Counted from the stretch's first letter, positions 50,630 to 61,010 are shown. The stretch: 64,000 nt of DNA from CALODL01 sp942492115 (GCA_942492115.1 CALODL010000027.1:496001-560000); one strand, 5' to 3'. Program-made: numbers and translations. Notes: generated from the letters alone by a model not told the origin.

Positions 50630-51898
50630 TCAGGTATCCATTTTCGAGCGGCGCAAGGGCATCGACATGCAGCGGGGGCCGCCGAGGCCGCGGACCAGTT
50701 CGGAGCCCTGGATGACCACGGTCTCGATGCCGTGTTTGTCGAGCTCTTCTTTGGTCTTGAAATTGCGCTCGTACATGACCACTTTGCGTGGGGCGATGGC
50801 CAGGACGTTGGTGCCGTCGGTACGCTGCTCGCGTGGGGCATAATGGGCGTCGCCGCCGGCCGTGGGGATGATCGTCAGTTCGGTACCGAACTCGTCGCGA
50901 AGGATTTCGTCGAGTTTGCGGTTCTCCGGAACGCGGTTCGCGACGATATGGCCGTCCCGTTCTTCGGGTTCGTAGCGCTCGATGTGCGTGATGTTTTCCA
51001 TGACCTGCGGATACCACACAATCGTGCCCCGATCCACGACGGTGAAGATCGTGTCGAGGTGCATGAAGTCCCGATGCGTCGGGATCTGAACCTCGTACAT
51101 GCGTTTCATGTGTTCGCGCTCGAAAGCGTTGGTCGCAATCTTTTCGACGGCTTGCCATGTGGTCCGTTCACTGGCACCGATCATCAGTGCCTCGGGGCTG
51201 AGAACGGTGACATCGCCACCTTCGACGGTGTAGGGTCGATCCTCGTCGGCACGCTGACTGCCCCCGAACACGATTTCCGGCTGGCCAAACTCGGGGTGCA
51301 GCTCGAGGATGGCACGGGTCAGAATCGTCTCGCGCACGCGCTCGAAGTAGTGCATTTTGCAGCTGATGCATGTGTGTTTGACGACGACGGCCGGGTCGCG
51401 ACTGAAATAGGAGTTGGGTATCGGCGTCAGGATGAAGTCTTCTTTGTTGTCATCGGGGCCGACGGGTTGCCCACAGAGGTTTTTGTACTCACGGTGGGTC
51501 ATTCCAGCGAACAGGATGTCGGCGAGCTCGTCGGTGCTTAGCTGTTTGGCCAGGAGTTGCTCGGCGACTTCTGCCGAGCCCTCGGCTTCGCACACCATAT
51601 TCAGGATGCGCTCGCGGAGCGCATCGCCACTGTCCAGCAGGTCGTTGAGCTTCTCTTCGAGATAGACCACACCCACGCCGTGCGCCCGCATCTGACCGAC
51701 GAACTCATCGTGTTCGTCCTGCATGCGCTTGAGATACGGAATGTCCTCGAAGAGGAACCGGTGCATGTTGTGATAGTTGAGCCGATCGATCTCCCGACCC
51801 GGGCGGTGGACCAGAACAGACTCCAGTGGGGCGAATTCGTTCTCGATGTTGAAGTGCATATCAATAGAACTGGGGGGCGTCACGGCCCCATCCTCCAT
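50630..51898 (-). CDS. arcA: Arginine deiminase
   Basis: 422 residues. It hydrolyses arginine to citrulline and ammonia. Family marks are LESVLVHRPGREIDRL, SRDPAVV, VEGGDVTVLS, HLDTIFTV and the catalytic Cys in GPRCMSMPLRR near the end. The first Met (51898) has no ribosome site and an internal Met at 51859 (MHFNIENEF) is nearer the family start; either is possible. No arcB or arcC is near, so the full arginine dihydrolase pathway is not encoded in this window. Confidence 0.92.
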   Translation of the reverse strand: MEDGAVTPPSSIDMHFNIENEFAPLESVLVHRPGREIDRLNYHNMHRFLFEDIPYLKRMQDEHDEFVGQMRAHGVGVVYLEEKLNDLLDSGDALRERILNMVCEAEGSAEVAEQLLAKQLSTDELADILFAGMTHREYKNLCGQPVGPDDNKEDFILTPIPNSYFSRDPAVVVKHTCISCKMHYFERVRETILTRAILELHPEFGQPEIVFGGSQRADEDRPYTVEGGDVTVLSPEALMIGASERTTWQAVEKIATNAFEREHMKRMYEVQIPTHRDFMHLDTIFTVVDRGTIVWYPQVMENITHIERYEPEERDGHIVANRVPENRKLDEILRDEFGTELTIIPTAGGDAHYAPREQRTDGTNVLAIAPRKVVMYERNFKTKEELDKHGIETVVIQGSELVRGLGGPRCMSMPLRRSKMDT

Positions 51899-52142
51899 GT
51901 GGTGACAACAGCTACTTCACTGATCGGCTGGCAAGCGGGGGCAGCCTGAGGTGCTGTCGCCTCCAAGCTCAACTAATTGATAGCGTTGGGGTCATGTAAT
52001 TGCAACCGAACGCCGTTTCGCACGACCGCTTGCAACCCTAACGAAAACCGAATACAGTGCCGGGCACTGATCAAAATGACCGGTGCCGCCTGGGGCTTCC
52101 TCGCGAATGCTCTGCAGGCTCTTGACCACGGATCCGGACGTC

Positions 52143-53159
52143 ATGAAGCGCATCAGCAATCCACCCAACCCGTTTCTTTCGCGCAGCCGCGCGTATCTGG
52201 AAGAGATACCGCAGGCCCGCGTCGAAGTCTATGAAGAACACGCGAAGTCAATCCTATCGCAGAACGACAGTCCGGATCTTCCGTTTCGTTGGAGCGTGAA
52301 TCCATATCGAGGCTGCCAGCATGCATGTGCCTACTGCTACGCGCGCCCTTATCATCACTACGTCGACCTGGGGGCCGGGACCGACTTTGACACCAAGTTG
52401 TTCGTCAAGACCAATGCTCCGGCTCTCCTTGCTCGGGCTTTTGGTGGGCGGCGTTGGCGCCGTGAGAGCATTAATTTCTCGGGTGTGACGGATTGTTATC
52501 AGCCACTCGAGGCAGTCTATGAAATCACCCGGCGGTGTCTCGAGGTGTGCCGCGACCACGCGAACCCTGCAGGTATCGTGACCAAAGGCTATCTGGTCGC
52601 GCGCGATGCTGACGTGCTCGCCGAGTTGAACATTCGTGCGGGAGCCGAGGTCTATTTCTCGATCCCGTTTGCGGACGATGCCACTGCTCGGCTCATCGAG
52701 CCGCATGCACCTCCTCCTTCGCGGCGCTTCGCTGCCATGCAGCGCCTGCATCAGGCCGGTGTGCCGGTCCACGTGTTGATGGCTCCCATTATCCCGGGGC
52801 TCAACGATTCGGATATTCCGGCGGTTCTCGAACGGGCTTCCTTGAATGGTGCGGAGTGTGCGTCCTTCACCGCGCTGCGGTTGCCCGGAACGGTCGAGGA
52901 GGTCTTCCTCGAGAGGCTGCATGCAGCGCTACCATTGCGTGCTCAACGCATCCACAATCGCTTGAAAGAAATCCGCGGAGGGCGCACACATGACTCGGCT
53001 TTTGGTGAGCGCATGATGGGCCGGGGAATCTACTGGGACAGCATCCAGCAACTGTTCAAATTACATGTCGCACGCTGTGGATTGAATCGTGTGCCGGACA
53101 GCATGCCTCTGCGTCAAATGCCGGAAGTTCCGCGGGAGAATCAACTGGACCTGTTTTAG
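52143..53159 (+). CDS. PA0069-family radical SAM protein with C-terminal QLDLF
   Basis: 338 residues from the ATG at 52143. The radical SAM cluster motif is CQHACAYCYARP. ESINFSGVTDCYQPLE and IVTKGYLVARDADVL are typical of the PA0069 and spore-photoproduct-lyase-like group. The protein ends QLDLF, which matches the consensus bacterial beta-clamp-binding motif QL(S/D)LF. It may therefore act on DNA near the sliding clamp, although the activity of this family is not settled. Confidence 0.88.
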   Translation: MKRISNPPNPFLSRSRAYLEEIPQARVEVYEEHAKSILSQNDSPDLPFRWSVNPYRGCQHACAYCYARPYHHYVDLGAGTDFDTKLFVKTNAPALLARAFGGRRWRRESINFSGVTDCYQPLEAVYEITRRCLEVCRDHANPAGIVTKGYLVARDADVLAELNIRAGAEVYFSIPFADDATARLIEPHAPPPSRRFAAMQRLHQAGVPVHVLMAPIIPGLNDSDIPAVLERASLNGAECASFTALRLPGTVEEVFLERLHAALPLRAQRIHNRLKEIRGGRTHDSAFGERMMGRGIYWDSIQQLFKLHVARCGLNRVPDSMPLRQMPEVPRENQLDLF

Positions 53160-53251
53160 CGGCCTCAAAGATCATGCTTCCAGGCCGGTTGGGGCCGGCG
53201 ATTCTGTTGTCTTCCACGACCGCCGTGGCCGCACAACAGATGCGTACCGGT

Positions 53252-53806
53252 TCACACCTTGCGTTGGGCGTCCGCAGTCGAATGGCCGCACTCGGGGCAG
53301 ATACGGCCACTACCCTGCAGGTCATACCCGCAGCGCGTGCAGCGGTTGTCGAGCCGACGGGCGTCGATTCTGAGGCGTCGACGGGCGCACAGCCAACCAG
53401 TGACTCCAATTGCAGGAATGACGTAAGGCAACTGATAGATTGCGCTATGACCGAGGTACGAAGCGCTCAGCCCGCCGTGCAGCACGGCCGGGAGATGGGT
53501 GCCGACGAGATAGCATGTTGCCCCGAGTACCCACGTGCGCGGGGCCACAGTGCCCAGAATCGTACCGGAGATGGCGCCCCAGGCGACATAGGGCAGTTGC
53601 AGGTTGACAAAAGCGTAGTACGGCGCGATCGAGCCCAGGCCAAGAGTGACCATCCAGTCCTGTATCGGCCGACGGAGCGGCAGGACGAAGTCGATGAAAT
53701 AGAGCACGCACAGGTAGTGGACGCCAATGCCGTACAGCGTTGCTCCGACCAGCAGTGGCGAGAACAGGATTGTGCGAGGCTTGACGTCGGCATTACCCGT
53801 GTCCAT
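53252..53806 (-). CDS. Hypothetical membrane protein with C-terminal zinc ribbon
   Basis: 184 residues. About four hydrophobic segments occupy residues 10-145. The C-terminus carries a zinc ribbon RCTRCGYDLQGSGRICPECG, the same class as in the repeat protein at 23824. The family is unknown to me. It is 69 nt after the CNNM/CorC-like gene on the same strand, so it may be the tail of that operon. Confidence 0.7.
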   Translation of the reverse strand: MDTGNADVKPRTILFSPLLVGATLYGIGVHYLCVLYFIDFVLPLRRPIQDWMVTLGLGSIAPYYAFVNLQLPYVAWGAISGTILGTVAPRTWVLGATCYLVGTHLPAVLHGGLSASYLGHSAIYQLPYVIPAIGVTGWLCARRRLRIDARRLDNRCTRCGYDLQGSGRICPECGHSTADAQRKV

Positions 53807-53875
53807 GTCCGATCCTGTTCAAGCCGCCATGGTGTACGACGCGTGTCGTGGGCTCGCGGAGGCGCGTAGCTGTGG

Positions 53876-55144
53876 TTAACCCGCCGCCTTGATTTCAATT
53901 CGCAAACGATGGATCCGTCGTTCCTCGGCTTCGAGGATGGTGATCTTGACATCGTCGTGCATCAGTTCTTCCCCGGTGGCTGGAATCTTACCGAGAGTTG
54001 AAAAGACGAAACCACCAATGGTCTCGTAGTCCTCTTCTTCGGGGATGTGCAGATTGAGCAGGTCATTGATCTCGTCGACGTGTACTTTGCTGTCGACCTC
54101 GATCGCATGATCGTTGAGGCGCACGATGGGTTGAGGTTCAGGGGGTTCGAACTCGTCCGCGATTTCGCCGACCAACTCCTCGAGAATATCCTCGATGGTG
54201 ACCAGGCCGGCGGTGCCACCATATTCGTCGCCGACAATCGCGACGTGAGTCTTGCCCGACTGGAATTCGGTCAGCAGGTCCCGAACCGGTTTGGTCTGCG
54301 GGACGAACGACACGCTACGCAAATGGTCAACCAGGTTGAAGGACGCATCGGTCTCTGCGACATGAAGAAGATCTTTGGCGTAGACCAGGCCGAGCACCTT
54401 GTCGATCGTACCATCGTAGACCGGGATGCGTGAGTGTCCTTCTTTCTTGATCAGCGACTTGAGTTCGCTCAGCGTGGTGCTCTTTTCTGTTCCGATGATG
54501 TCGGTCCGTGGTGTCATGATCTCCTCGGCCGTGGCTTCGTCAAGTTCCATGACCGACTTGATCATCGCCTTTTCGGTCTCGTCGACGGCGCCTTGCATCT
54601 CGGCCTCCTCGACGGCGTCGAGCACGTCCTGTTCAATCTGTTCGGTCTCCGTTTGTTCGTCTGTTTGAGGGACCGCTGCAAGACGGCGCACGATGACGTC
54701 AAGTGCTCGAAGCACACAGGTCACCGGCCAGGTGACGAAGTCGATGAACGTGATGATCGGTAGGACCGACGGAGCAGAAAGCACCCCGACGGCCAGGTAC
54801 TTGGCTATGGCCTGGGGGACTGCAACTCCGACCACGGCGATCAGCGACATCGAGACCAAAAAAATCACGACGTAGCGTGTCCACAAGGCAGTTTCGGGCC
54901 ATGCATGATGGATTCCATGCGTGACGAGCAGAACGAGTGCGAGCGAAAGCCACGTACGCAAAGTCGCCGTAGCCAGAACAAACCGTTCCTCGGACGCACG
55001 GTAGGCGTCCAGCCACTTGTCGCGACCACGATCAGACAGGCACTTGGCCAGGCGCGAAAACGACACGTGGCGCAGCGCAAGGTTGAGCGTCGTGATGAGG
55101 CAAACTCCGACCGCCACAGCTAAGATGGACACCCACTCGGCCAT
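53876..55144 (-). CDS. CNNM/CorC-type (HlyC/CorC) protein with CBS pair
   Basis: 422 residues. About four membrane segments (1-155, DUF21/CNNM) are followed by two CBS domains (about 205-335, EEIMTPRTDII; HSRIPVYDGTIDKVLG; VAIVGDEYGGTAGLVTIEDILEEL) and a CorC-HlyC C-terminal domain (about 345-420). Such proteins support Mg or other divalent-cation efflux. The start overlaps the stop of the preceding nitrilase-like gene by one base. Confidence 0.92.
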   Translation of the reverse strand: MAEWVSILAVAVGVCLITTLNLALRHVSFSRLAKCLSDRGRDKWLDAYRASEERFVLATATLRTWLSLALVLLVTHGIHHAWPETALWTRYVVIFLVSMSLIAVVGVAVPQAIAKYLAVGVLSAPSVLPIITFIDFVTWPVTCVLRALDVIVRRLAAVPQTDEQTETEQIEQDVLDAVEEAEMQGAVDETEKAMIKSVMELDEATAEEIMTPRTDIIGTEKSTTLSELKSLIKKEGHSRIPVYDGTIDKVLGLVYAKDLLHVAETDASFNLVDHLRSVSFVPQTKPVRDLLTEFQSGKTHVAIVGDEYGGTAGLVTIEDILEELVGEIADEFEPPEPQPIVRLNDHAIEVDSKVHVDEINDLLNLHIPEEEDYETIGGFVFSTLGKIPATGEELMHDDVKITILEAEERRIHRLRIEIKAAG

Positions 55145-55827
55145 CAGGTTTGATTCTCCAACTGAATTGCCACGCTAGCGGTTCCAGCGGCTGCGCCGAG
55201 GTTGCACACGACCTGGCCGTTGGGATCGATGATCACGCTACCACCATTTGCGACAGTGGTCATGATGCTGTTGCTCACGACCATCCACAGGCCATGGCTT
55301 CTGGCCTGTTCGCACAGAGCAGAGAGTCTTTGATCAAGATCGTTCCTGCAGCACGGCACGACGATCAGGCGTGCCCCCATGGCCTGCATCGCGCCCACCA
55401 GCGGAATGGACCACGCATCGTCGCCGACGAGCAGTCCGACCCGCCCATACAGCGTTGGCGCAATCCTGAAAGACATTGCCGACGGAGGCGCGGACGATGC
55501 GTCGCGTGTGATGCGTTGTTGTTTCAAGAGAACGTCACCGTCCGCATCACACCACACAGCCGAATCGAGAGTGTGATTCAGCTCCTCTTCGCGAAAGCCG
55601 AACGTGACGTGCAATCCCATCTCACGAGCCTTGAAGGCCAGCGTTTCGACGAAGGTGTCGGTCATGCCCGAGGTCACACTGTCCAAGCCGTCGAGACGCC
55701 CCGGCAGGCAGATCAGGTCCGGTGCGGGATCCCCTTCGGCAGTCGCGACGATGCCGTCTGCTGCGTGACGCAGGGTCGTTGAGCGGCTATGGGGGTCCAC
55801 TTCAATCTGTAGGAGCGCAATGCGCAT
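55144..55827 (-). CDS. Nitrilase-fold (carbon-nitrogen hydrolase-like) protein with lost catalytic residues
   Basis: 227 residues. The fold is recognisable (MRIALLQIEVD at the start, DLICLPG, LVVSNSIMTT-type strands). Of the Glu-Lys-Cys triad, only Lys102 (LLKQQR) is kept. The Glu site is Gly43 (LPGRLDG) and the Cys site reads GLLVGDDAW, with Gly135 where ICxD has Cys. It is therefore probably not an active amidase and may act as a binding protein. It lies between ybeY and the CNNM gene in a tight operon. Confidence 0.75.
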   Translation of the reverse strand: MRIALLQIEVDPHSRSTTLRHAADGIVATAEGDPAPDLICLPGRLDGLDSVTSGMTDTFVETLAFKAREMGLHVTFGFREEELNHTLDSAVWCDADGDVLLKQQRITRDASSAPPSAMSFRIAPTLYGRVGLLVGDDAWSIPLVGAMQAMGARLIVVPCCRNDLDQRLSALCEQARSHGLWMVVSNSIMTTVANGGSVIIDPNGQVVCNLGAAAGTASVAIQLENQT

Positions 55828-55830
55828 GAA

Positions 55831-56304
55831 CTAATCTCCAAACACCGGGCCGACACCCAGGCCGACCAGGATCTCGTCCTCGACGGCATGCATGGTCTGA
55901 GCATCTTCGATCTTCTTGTCGTCGAGGCCCACCAGATGCAATGTGCCGTGTACACCGTAGAGGGTCAGTTCAGCCGCCGGTGCATGGCCCTTTTCCGCGG
56001 CCAGGCGCGCGGCAGTATCGGCTGACATGACGATCTCGCCATCGATGGTCGAGTCGTCCAGTCTATCGCCGAGGTCGAATGTCAGAACATCGGTCGGGCC
56101 GGGAATGGCCAGGTAGTCTTCGTGCAGCTGGGCCATGTGCTCATCAGTGACGATGGCCACACTGACTTCAGCGGCGGTGATATTGAACCGCTCGAGAACC
56201 GCGGTCACGGCACGTGTGATGAGGGGCTCATCGACCCACGGGGCGCCGTGTTGGTTATGTATCGATATGTCGTACTCTGCGTCGTATGGTTCGTCTTCGT
56301 TCAT
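55831..56304 (-). CDS. ybeY: Endoribonuclease YbeY, with the third metal His replaced by Asp
   Basis: 157 residues. The fold is typical (ISIHNQHG, PTDVLTFDLGD, HGTLHLVGLDD). The usual HGxLHLxGYDH has three zinc His; here H119 and H123 are kept and the third position is Asp129. The enzyme matures 16S rRNA and assists ribosome quality control. It overlaps the pgpH stop by four bases (ATGA) and follows phoH-pgpH, the typical order. Asp can bind zinc, so activity is possible but not assured. Confidence 0.9.
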   Translation of the reverse strand: MNEDEPYDAEYDISIHNQHGAPWVDEPLITRAVTAVLERFNITAAEVSVAIVTDEHMAQLHEDYLAIPGPTDVLTFDLGDRLDDSTIDGEIVMSADTAARLAAEKGHAPAAELTLYGVHGTLHLVGLDDKKIEDAQTMHAVEDEILVGLGVGPVFGD

Positions 56305-58785
56305 GAGGCAATCGAGGGTTGCTGCGTCTTTGTCGTCGATGGCTCCGTGCGCTCAGCCTTCGGGTACGGTACACGTCCATGATAGAACCGGCACAGGCTC
56401 TTGACCAGTGACTCCTCCACGCGGTGGAGTTCCTTGAGGGTTATGTCACAATCGTCGAACTGTCCGTCATTCAGGCGATCCATCAGGATGGTGTGGACGA
56501 CGTTCTCGATGCGCCCGGCCGTGGGTTCGGCCAGAGCCCGCACCGCACCTTCGACGCTGTCGCACATCATCAGTACCGCGGTTTCCTTACTTTGCGGCTT
56601 GGGGCCCGGGTAGCGGAATTCCGATTCCGGGATCTCGCGGCCCAGACCGGAAGCCTTCTGTTGCTCACTTGCGGCGTGATGGAAATAGCGCACGACCGTC
56701 GTACCGTGGTGCTCTTGAATGAAGCGGATCAGCGAAGGCGGCAGACCATACTCCTTGGCCATCTCCACCCCATCTTTGACGTGCCCAACGATAACCAGGA
56801 GGCTCATCGTTGGCGCCAGTTTGTCGTGGCGATTGATTTGCGCCTGCTGGTTCTCCGCGAAGTACTCAGCCTTGTGAATCTTGCCGATATCGTGATACAT
56901 CGATCCGACCTTGGCCAACAGTCCGTTGGCTCCGATGACTTCACAGGCGTCCTCGGCCATGGCACTGAGCCACAGTGAGTGGTTGTAGGTGCCTGGAGCT
57001 TCCTGTGCCAGACGAGTGAGCAGCGGACGCGATGTGTCAAGGAGTTCGAGCAGCGTCCAGTTCGTCGCGACTTTGAAGATCCGTTCGATAGGCGACAGGA
57101 ACAGGAAAAAGATTGCGATGGCCAGGACCGCCGCAATCGCTGCCGCGCCACCTTGATGGACAGCAGTCTCGGGTGTTTGTCCTGCGACCAGGCCCGCAAC
57201 CGATGCCGCGATGAATGCGGCCAGGGCATTGAGCAAGCTTGTCGAAAACAGTTCATTGCGGCTGCGGATCTCGCGCATCTGGTAGATGACTACGGCCATG
57301 ACCGTCGTCAACAGGATGATCGTGCCGAGGTCCCCCCGGACGGTCAGCGTAATGAGCAATGCCAGGGCGGAGGTCATGCCGATGGCAAACCTCTGTGAAT
57401 AGACGATGGTCAAGATTGCGGCGGTGACGATGATCGGGGCGACGACGACCGACGGATAATGGACGGCGAAGCCTCCGAGGAACGCCGCTCGTGAAACGGC
57501 CATCATGATCAGAAACAACACGCCGACCGACAGAGCGCGCATTGGCTTGCAGCACGCGCGGTTCGAACATCGCGCAGTATGCAATCATGCCCAGCGTAAT
57601 CAATACCACGGCAGAGCCGAGTCCGACCTGTCTGGAGTACTCGGCACGGCGGAGCTCCTGGGCCAACGGCCAGGGGTCGCGCAAATCGGCCTGTGTTGAG
57701 GCCGGAGCAGTTTCTTCGAGGCTCTCTTTGGGCAGCCTCAGTAGATTGTTGTACTGGCGGTGTTCGACTTCGAGACGGCGGATGTGTCCGTGGGTCAGGC
57801 GATATGTGCCGTCCTTGCGCTTATCAGGCGAGTCGTCCGGAAGATCACCCCACGATGCCAACTGGGCGTCCTTCGAGTAGGGCACCTTTTGTTCCAGGGC
57901 TGCTGCAGCCTCTTCCTCCATGCGCTGCTTGGTATAACGGAAGTCGAACGTGAACAATGACTCTTGTGCCAGCCGTTGCTGCAGGATGCTCTCGACGTAC
58001 GGCCGCAGTGATTCGGGGAAGATCCGGTGGTCGAACGCCAGCTCCTGAGCAACGTCGTTGACCCGATCAAGCCAGTTGTCAGTGAAGCGATCGATCGTGT
58101 GGGTGTCGACCTGGACGTGGTCATTTTCGAGGACGCGGTCGCTGCGGTTGGGCCGTGCACCGATCAATACGGCGACCGTACTGGTGTCCATCGCGATGGG
58201 TTCGCGGGCGTCTTCCTCATCGCGGAGGATCAGGCGTTCACGCTTGAGGTCGTCGGAGAGCTTGTCGATCCACTTCTGGTATCGATCGCGCCCTTCGTCG
58301 GTATGGAGATCGACCAGCGTGACGAAAGCAGGCTCGCTGAGGATCGTACGTTTCGGGGCCGTCGTGCGTCCTTCGGTTGGCACAGTAGATTGTTCGGCCG
58401 CGTAGGCTTCGTAGTTCTCGAAACCAGCCACGGACTCGTAGAGCACGTTGAGGTCACCGGCGATCTGTTCGAGAAGCCGTCCGTTGAGGTTGTAGTAGTT
58501 GGGTGTGCTGTCGCGAAACTGCTGCCGAGTCTTGGCGGTGGCTTCGTGGTCGACGATCTCGAACGGCACGCGGGCCGAAATGGGTCGATCGACCTCCTGC
58601 CCCTCCCAATAAGGAAACGGTTCCTGGCCATAGAGCATGACCAGAATGGCCAGGCAGCTGAAACCGATGCCGATGGCGGGCGAAACCAAGCCGATGCGCT
58701 CACGCAGTCGGCGCATGAATGGATCGGTGCGCTCGCTGATTTGGCGCCGAACTTCGGAGCGGCGTAGAGATTTCTTGGTACTCAT
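56301..58785 (-). CDS. pgpH: 7TM-HD family phosphohydrolase (PgpH-like c-di-AMP phosphodiesterase), one-base frameshift
   Basis: Two frames (57253-58785 and 56301-57584) join near 57542, where one extra A breaks RVLQAMRALSVGVLF. Repaired length is about 827 residues. The extracytoplasmic 7TMR-HDED domain is at about 100-440, then about seven membrane segments, then the HD domain with SMYHDIGKIHKAEYF and a paired HH (QEHHGTT). Family members hydrolyse c-di-AMP. AGGTG precedes the ATG at 58785. It sits between phoH and ybeY, as in many bacteria. Confidence 0.9.
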
Positions 58786-59034
58786 TGTCCCGCACCTGAA
58801 ATAGGCGCTGTCTCCTGGCTCGGCAAGCCCCAGTCGGCCGTGGCGCCTGCGGATCGCGTTCTTCGGTGAACGGGGTCCCAGAAGTATCTCGGGCGACACC
58901 CGTCGCCCCGTGAACCGGACGGCGTACGTCGTGAGCGCTCACGCACAGTCGTGGTGTTCAGACAGAGCCTACGATTAGCGGCGGTCGTTGCCCCCGCACA
59001 TACCACCCAACTCGGGCATTGAGGTCCTGTAAAC

Positions 59035-60006
59035 CTAGCTGCGGGAAGAGCTGTTCCCATAAACATCAACGATACTCTGAACCAGAGGATGGCGGACGAT
59101 ATCGATCTTGGCCAGTCGCACCACTGCGATACCTTCAATTCCACCGAGCCTTTTGGCTGCATCGGTCAATCCCGAAGTTTGGCGGCCTTCTAAATCGACC
59201 TGGCTGTCGTCTCCGGTCACGATCATCTTGCTGTCGTTGCCCAGGCGCGTCAGGAACATGAGCATCTGGGAGACCGTGCAATTCTGGGCTTCGTCCAGGA
59301 TGATGGCGGCACCGTTCAGTGTGCGGCCGCGCATGAACGCGAGCGGAATGACTTCAATGACGTCATTTTGCATGAATCGTTTGATCTGGTCGAAGCCCAT
59401 CATATCGTGCATGGCATCGAACAGGGGGCGGAGATATGGATTGACCTTGGCCTGCATGTCTCCTGGGAGGTAGCCCAGCTTCTCGCCGGCCTCGACCGCG
59501 GGTCGCACGAGGACCACACGCTTGATACTGTTGCTCCTGAGCATGGCGACCGCCAGGGCCACCGCGAGGTACGTCTTGCCTGTGCCCGCCGGGCCGATGC
59601 AGAACGTCAGGTCATGGTTCTTGACCGCTTCGACGTATTCCGCCTGGCCGGGCGTCTTCGGCGCGATCACCATGCTGCTGTTATAGACCCGGAGGGCGTC
59701 CTCGCCATTGCCATCACCCGGTTGCGGCGTGGTGACATCCACAATTGCGGCGCGCACGTCATCCTCGCGCAGGTGTACGCCTCTGCGGAGACGCCCATGC
59801 AGCTTTTCGATGACTTCCGCAGCCTTGGCTACTGCGGGGGCCTCTCCGGCGAGTCGGATGGTCGAATCACGCGCGCTGATCCGTACATCGAGTGCGGCGC
59901 GGATTTGACGGAGGTACTTGTCGCTGGATCCGAAAAGCGCTTGGGGGTTGGGTAGCTCGTCGAGCGAGATCGAGAGTTCCAAAGGGGATTGGTGCTCCTG
60001 ACACAT
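59035..60006 (-). CDS. phoH: PhoH-like ATPase
   Basis: 323 residues. A short N-terminal KH-like region is followed by the ATPase core: GPAGTGKTYLAVALA (Walker A), VLVRPAVEAGEKLGYLPG, ILDEAQNCT (Walker B) and VTGDDSQVDLEG (sensor). It is a cytoplasmic NTPase, probably linked to RNA metabolism with YbeY. The 249-nt gap before pgpH is larger than others in this operon. Confidence 0.93.
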   Translation of the reverse strand: MCQEHQSPLELSISLDELPNPQALFGSSDKYLRQIRAALDVRISARDSTIRLAGEAPAVAKAAEVIEKLHGRLRRGVHLREDDVRAAIVDVTTPQPGDGNGEDALRVYNSSMVIAPKTPGQAEYVEAVKNHDLTFCIGPAGTGKTYLAVALAVAMLRSNSIKRVVLVRPAVEAGEKLGYLPGDMQAKVNPYLRPLFDAMHDMMGFDQIKRFMQNDVIEVIPLAFMRGRTLNGAAIILDEAQNCTVSQMLMFLTRLGNDSKMIVTGDDSQVDLEGRQTSGLTDAAKRLGGIEGIAVVRLAKIDIVRHPLVQSIVDVYGNSSSRS

Positions 60007-60068
60007 AAGTTGCTGGGCCTGCCTGAGTGGCCTGGCCTGACAGATGTGTCAATTGTATCCATCGACCG

Positions 60069-60959
60069 TCAATCGAGCCAAGCCTGGAGTAGAATCGTGG
60101 CGACGGGAGCCGCAAACACAGGGCTATCAAGGAGATCGAGCACGCCGCCGAAGGTTGGGATCAGCTGGGAAGAGTCCTTGGCACCGGCCTCACGCTTGAG
60201 GATCGACTCGACCAGATCGCCGGTTTGCCCCACGAGAGCCATCACGGCACCAAAGAGACCGGCAGCCCACGGGCTGATCTCGCCCGGCAGAGGCAGTGTT
60301 CGAGCAAGGATCATGGCGATGGCCGCCGCCGCAACCATTCCACCGCAGAGGCCTTCGATGGTCTTACCGGGGCTGATCAGTGGGATCAGTTTTGTCCGGC
60401 CAAGTGTCAGGCCGGTGAAGTACGCTCCGATGTCGGTGCATTTGACCGTGGCGACGAACAGCACGATGGTCCACACACCGCCGGAGCCTGCCCAGGCACC
60501 GCGCAAATCGATGATAAAGCTCGGCAGCAGACCCATATAAATAAGTATGAATATGGAAGTGGCCATGTTGAGCAGGCCACCCTCGGCCGTCCGGCGGAAG
60601 ACCTGACCGCCGCAGATGACTGTTGCAGCGATGCCCAGAATAGCGCTGCGGGCTTCGGCAGTGCCGAGTGGCGCAAGGCGCGGGGACAAGGGTGCCAGGC
60701 AGGCCGCCCCGCACAGCACGCCGATTCCGCCGAGCACGGCCCAGGAAACGGGGCGAGCGCCGAATTTGCGACACAATCCCAGGCACTCGAGTGCTCCGGC
60801 CCAGGCGATCAGCAGGACGGCCAGCGGAATGAGGCTGCCGTATCGGAGGTCCAGCTGGTCCGCGACCGGCACGCGGTTCGACAGGATCACATCGCCCCAC
60901 CCGATTCCCGCGATCGCAGCGATGAGCAGGGCACCATAGAAGATTCGCTGATGGACCAT
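60069..60959 (-). CDS. cdsA: Phosphatidate cytidylyltransferase
   Basis: 296 residues from the ATG at 60959. About seven membrane segments are followed by the CDP-alcohol signature region SILKREAGAKDSSQLIPTFGGVLDLLDS, here with Phe-Gly-Gly in place of the usual His-Gly-Gly. It makes CDP-diacylglycerol for phospholipid synthesis. It lies between uppS and phoH in the envelope operon. Confidence 0.9.
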   Translation of the reverse strand: MVHQRIFYGALLIAAIAGIGWGDVILSNRVPVADQLDLRYGSLIPLAVLLIAWAGALECLGLCRKFGARPVSWAVLGGIGVLCGAACLAPLSPRLAPLGTAEARSAILGIAATVICGGQVFRRTAEGGLLNMATSIFILIYMGLLPSFIIDLRGAWAGSGGVWTIVLFVATVKCTDIGAYFTGLTLGRTKLIPLISPGKTIEGLCGGMVAAAAIAMILARTLPLPGEISPWAAGLFGAVMALVGQTGDLVESILKREAGAKDSSQLIPTFGGVLDLLDSPVFAAPVATILLQAWLD

Positions 60960-61010
60960 ATGGGACGGGATTGTAGCACGGGGACTACCGCCGCACACCG
61001 GGCGCCGGAC

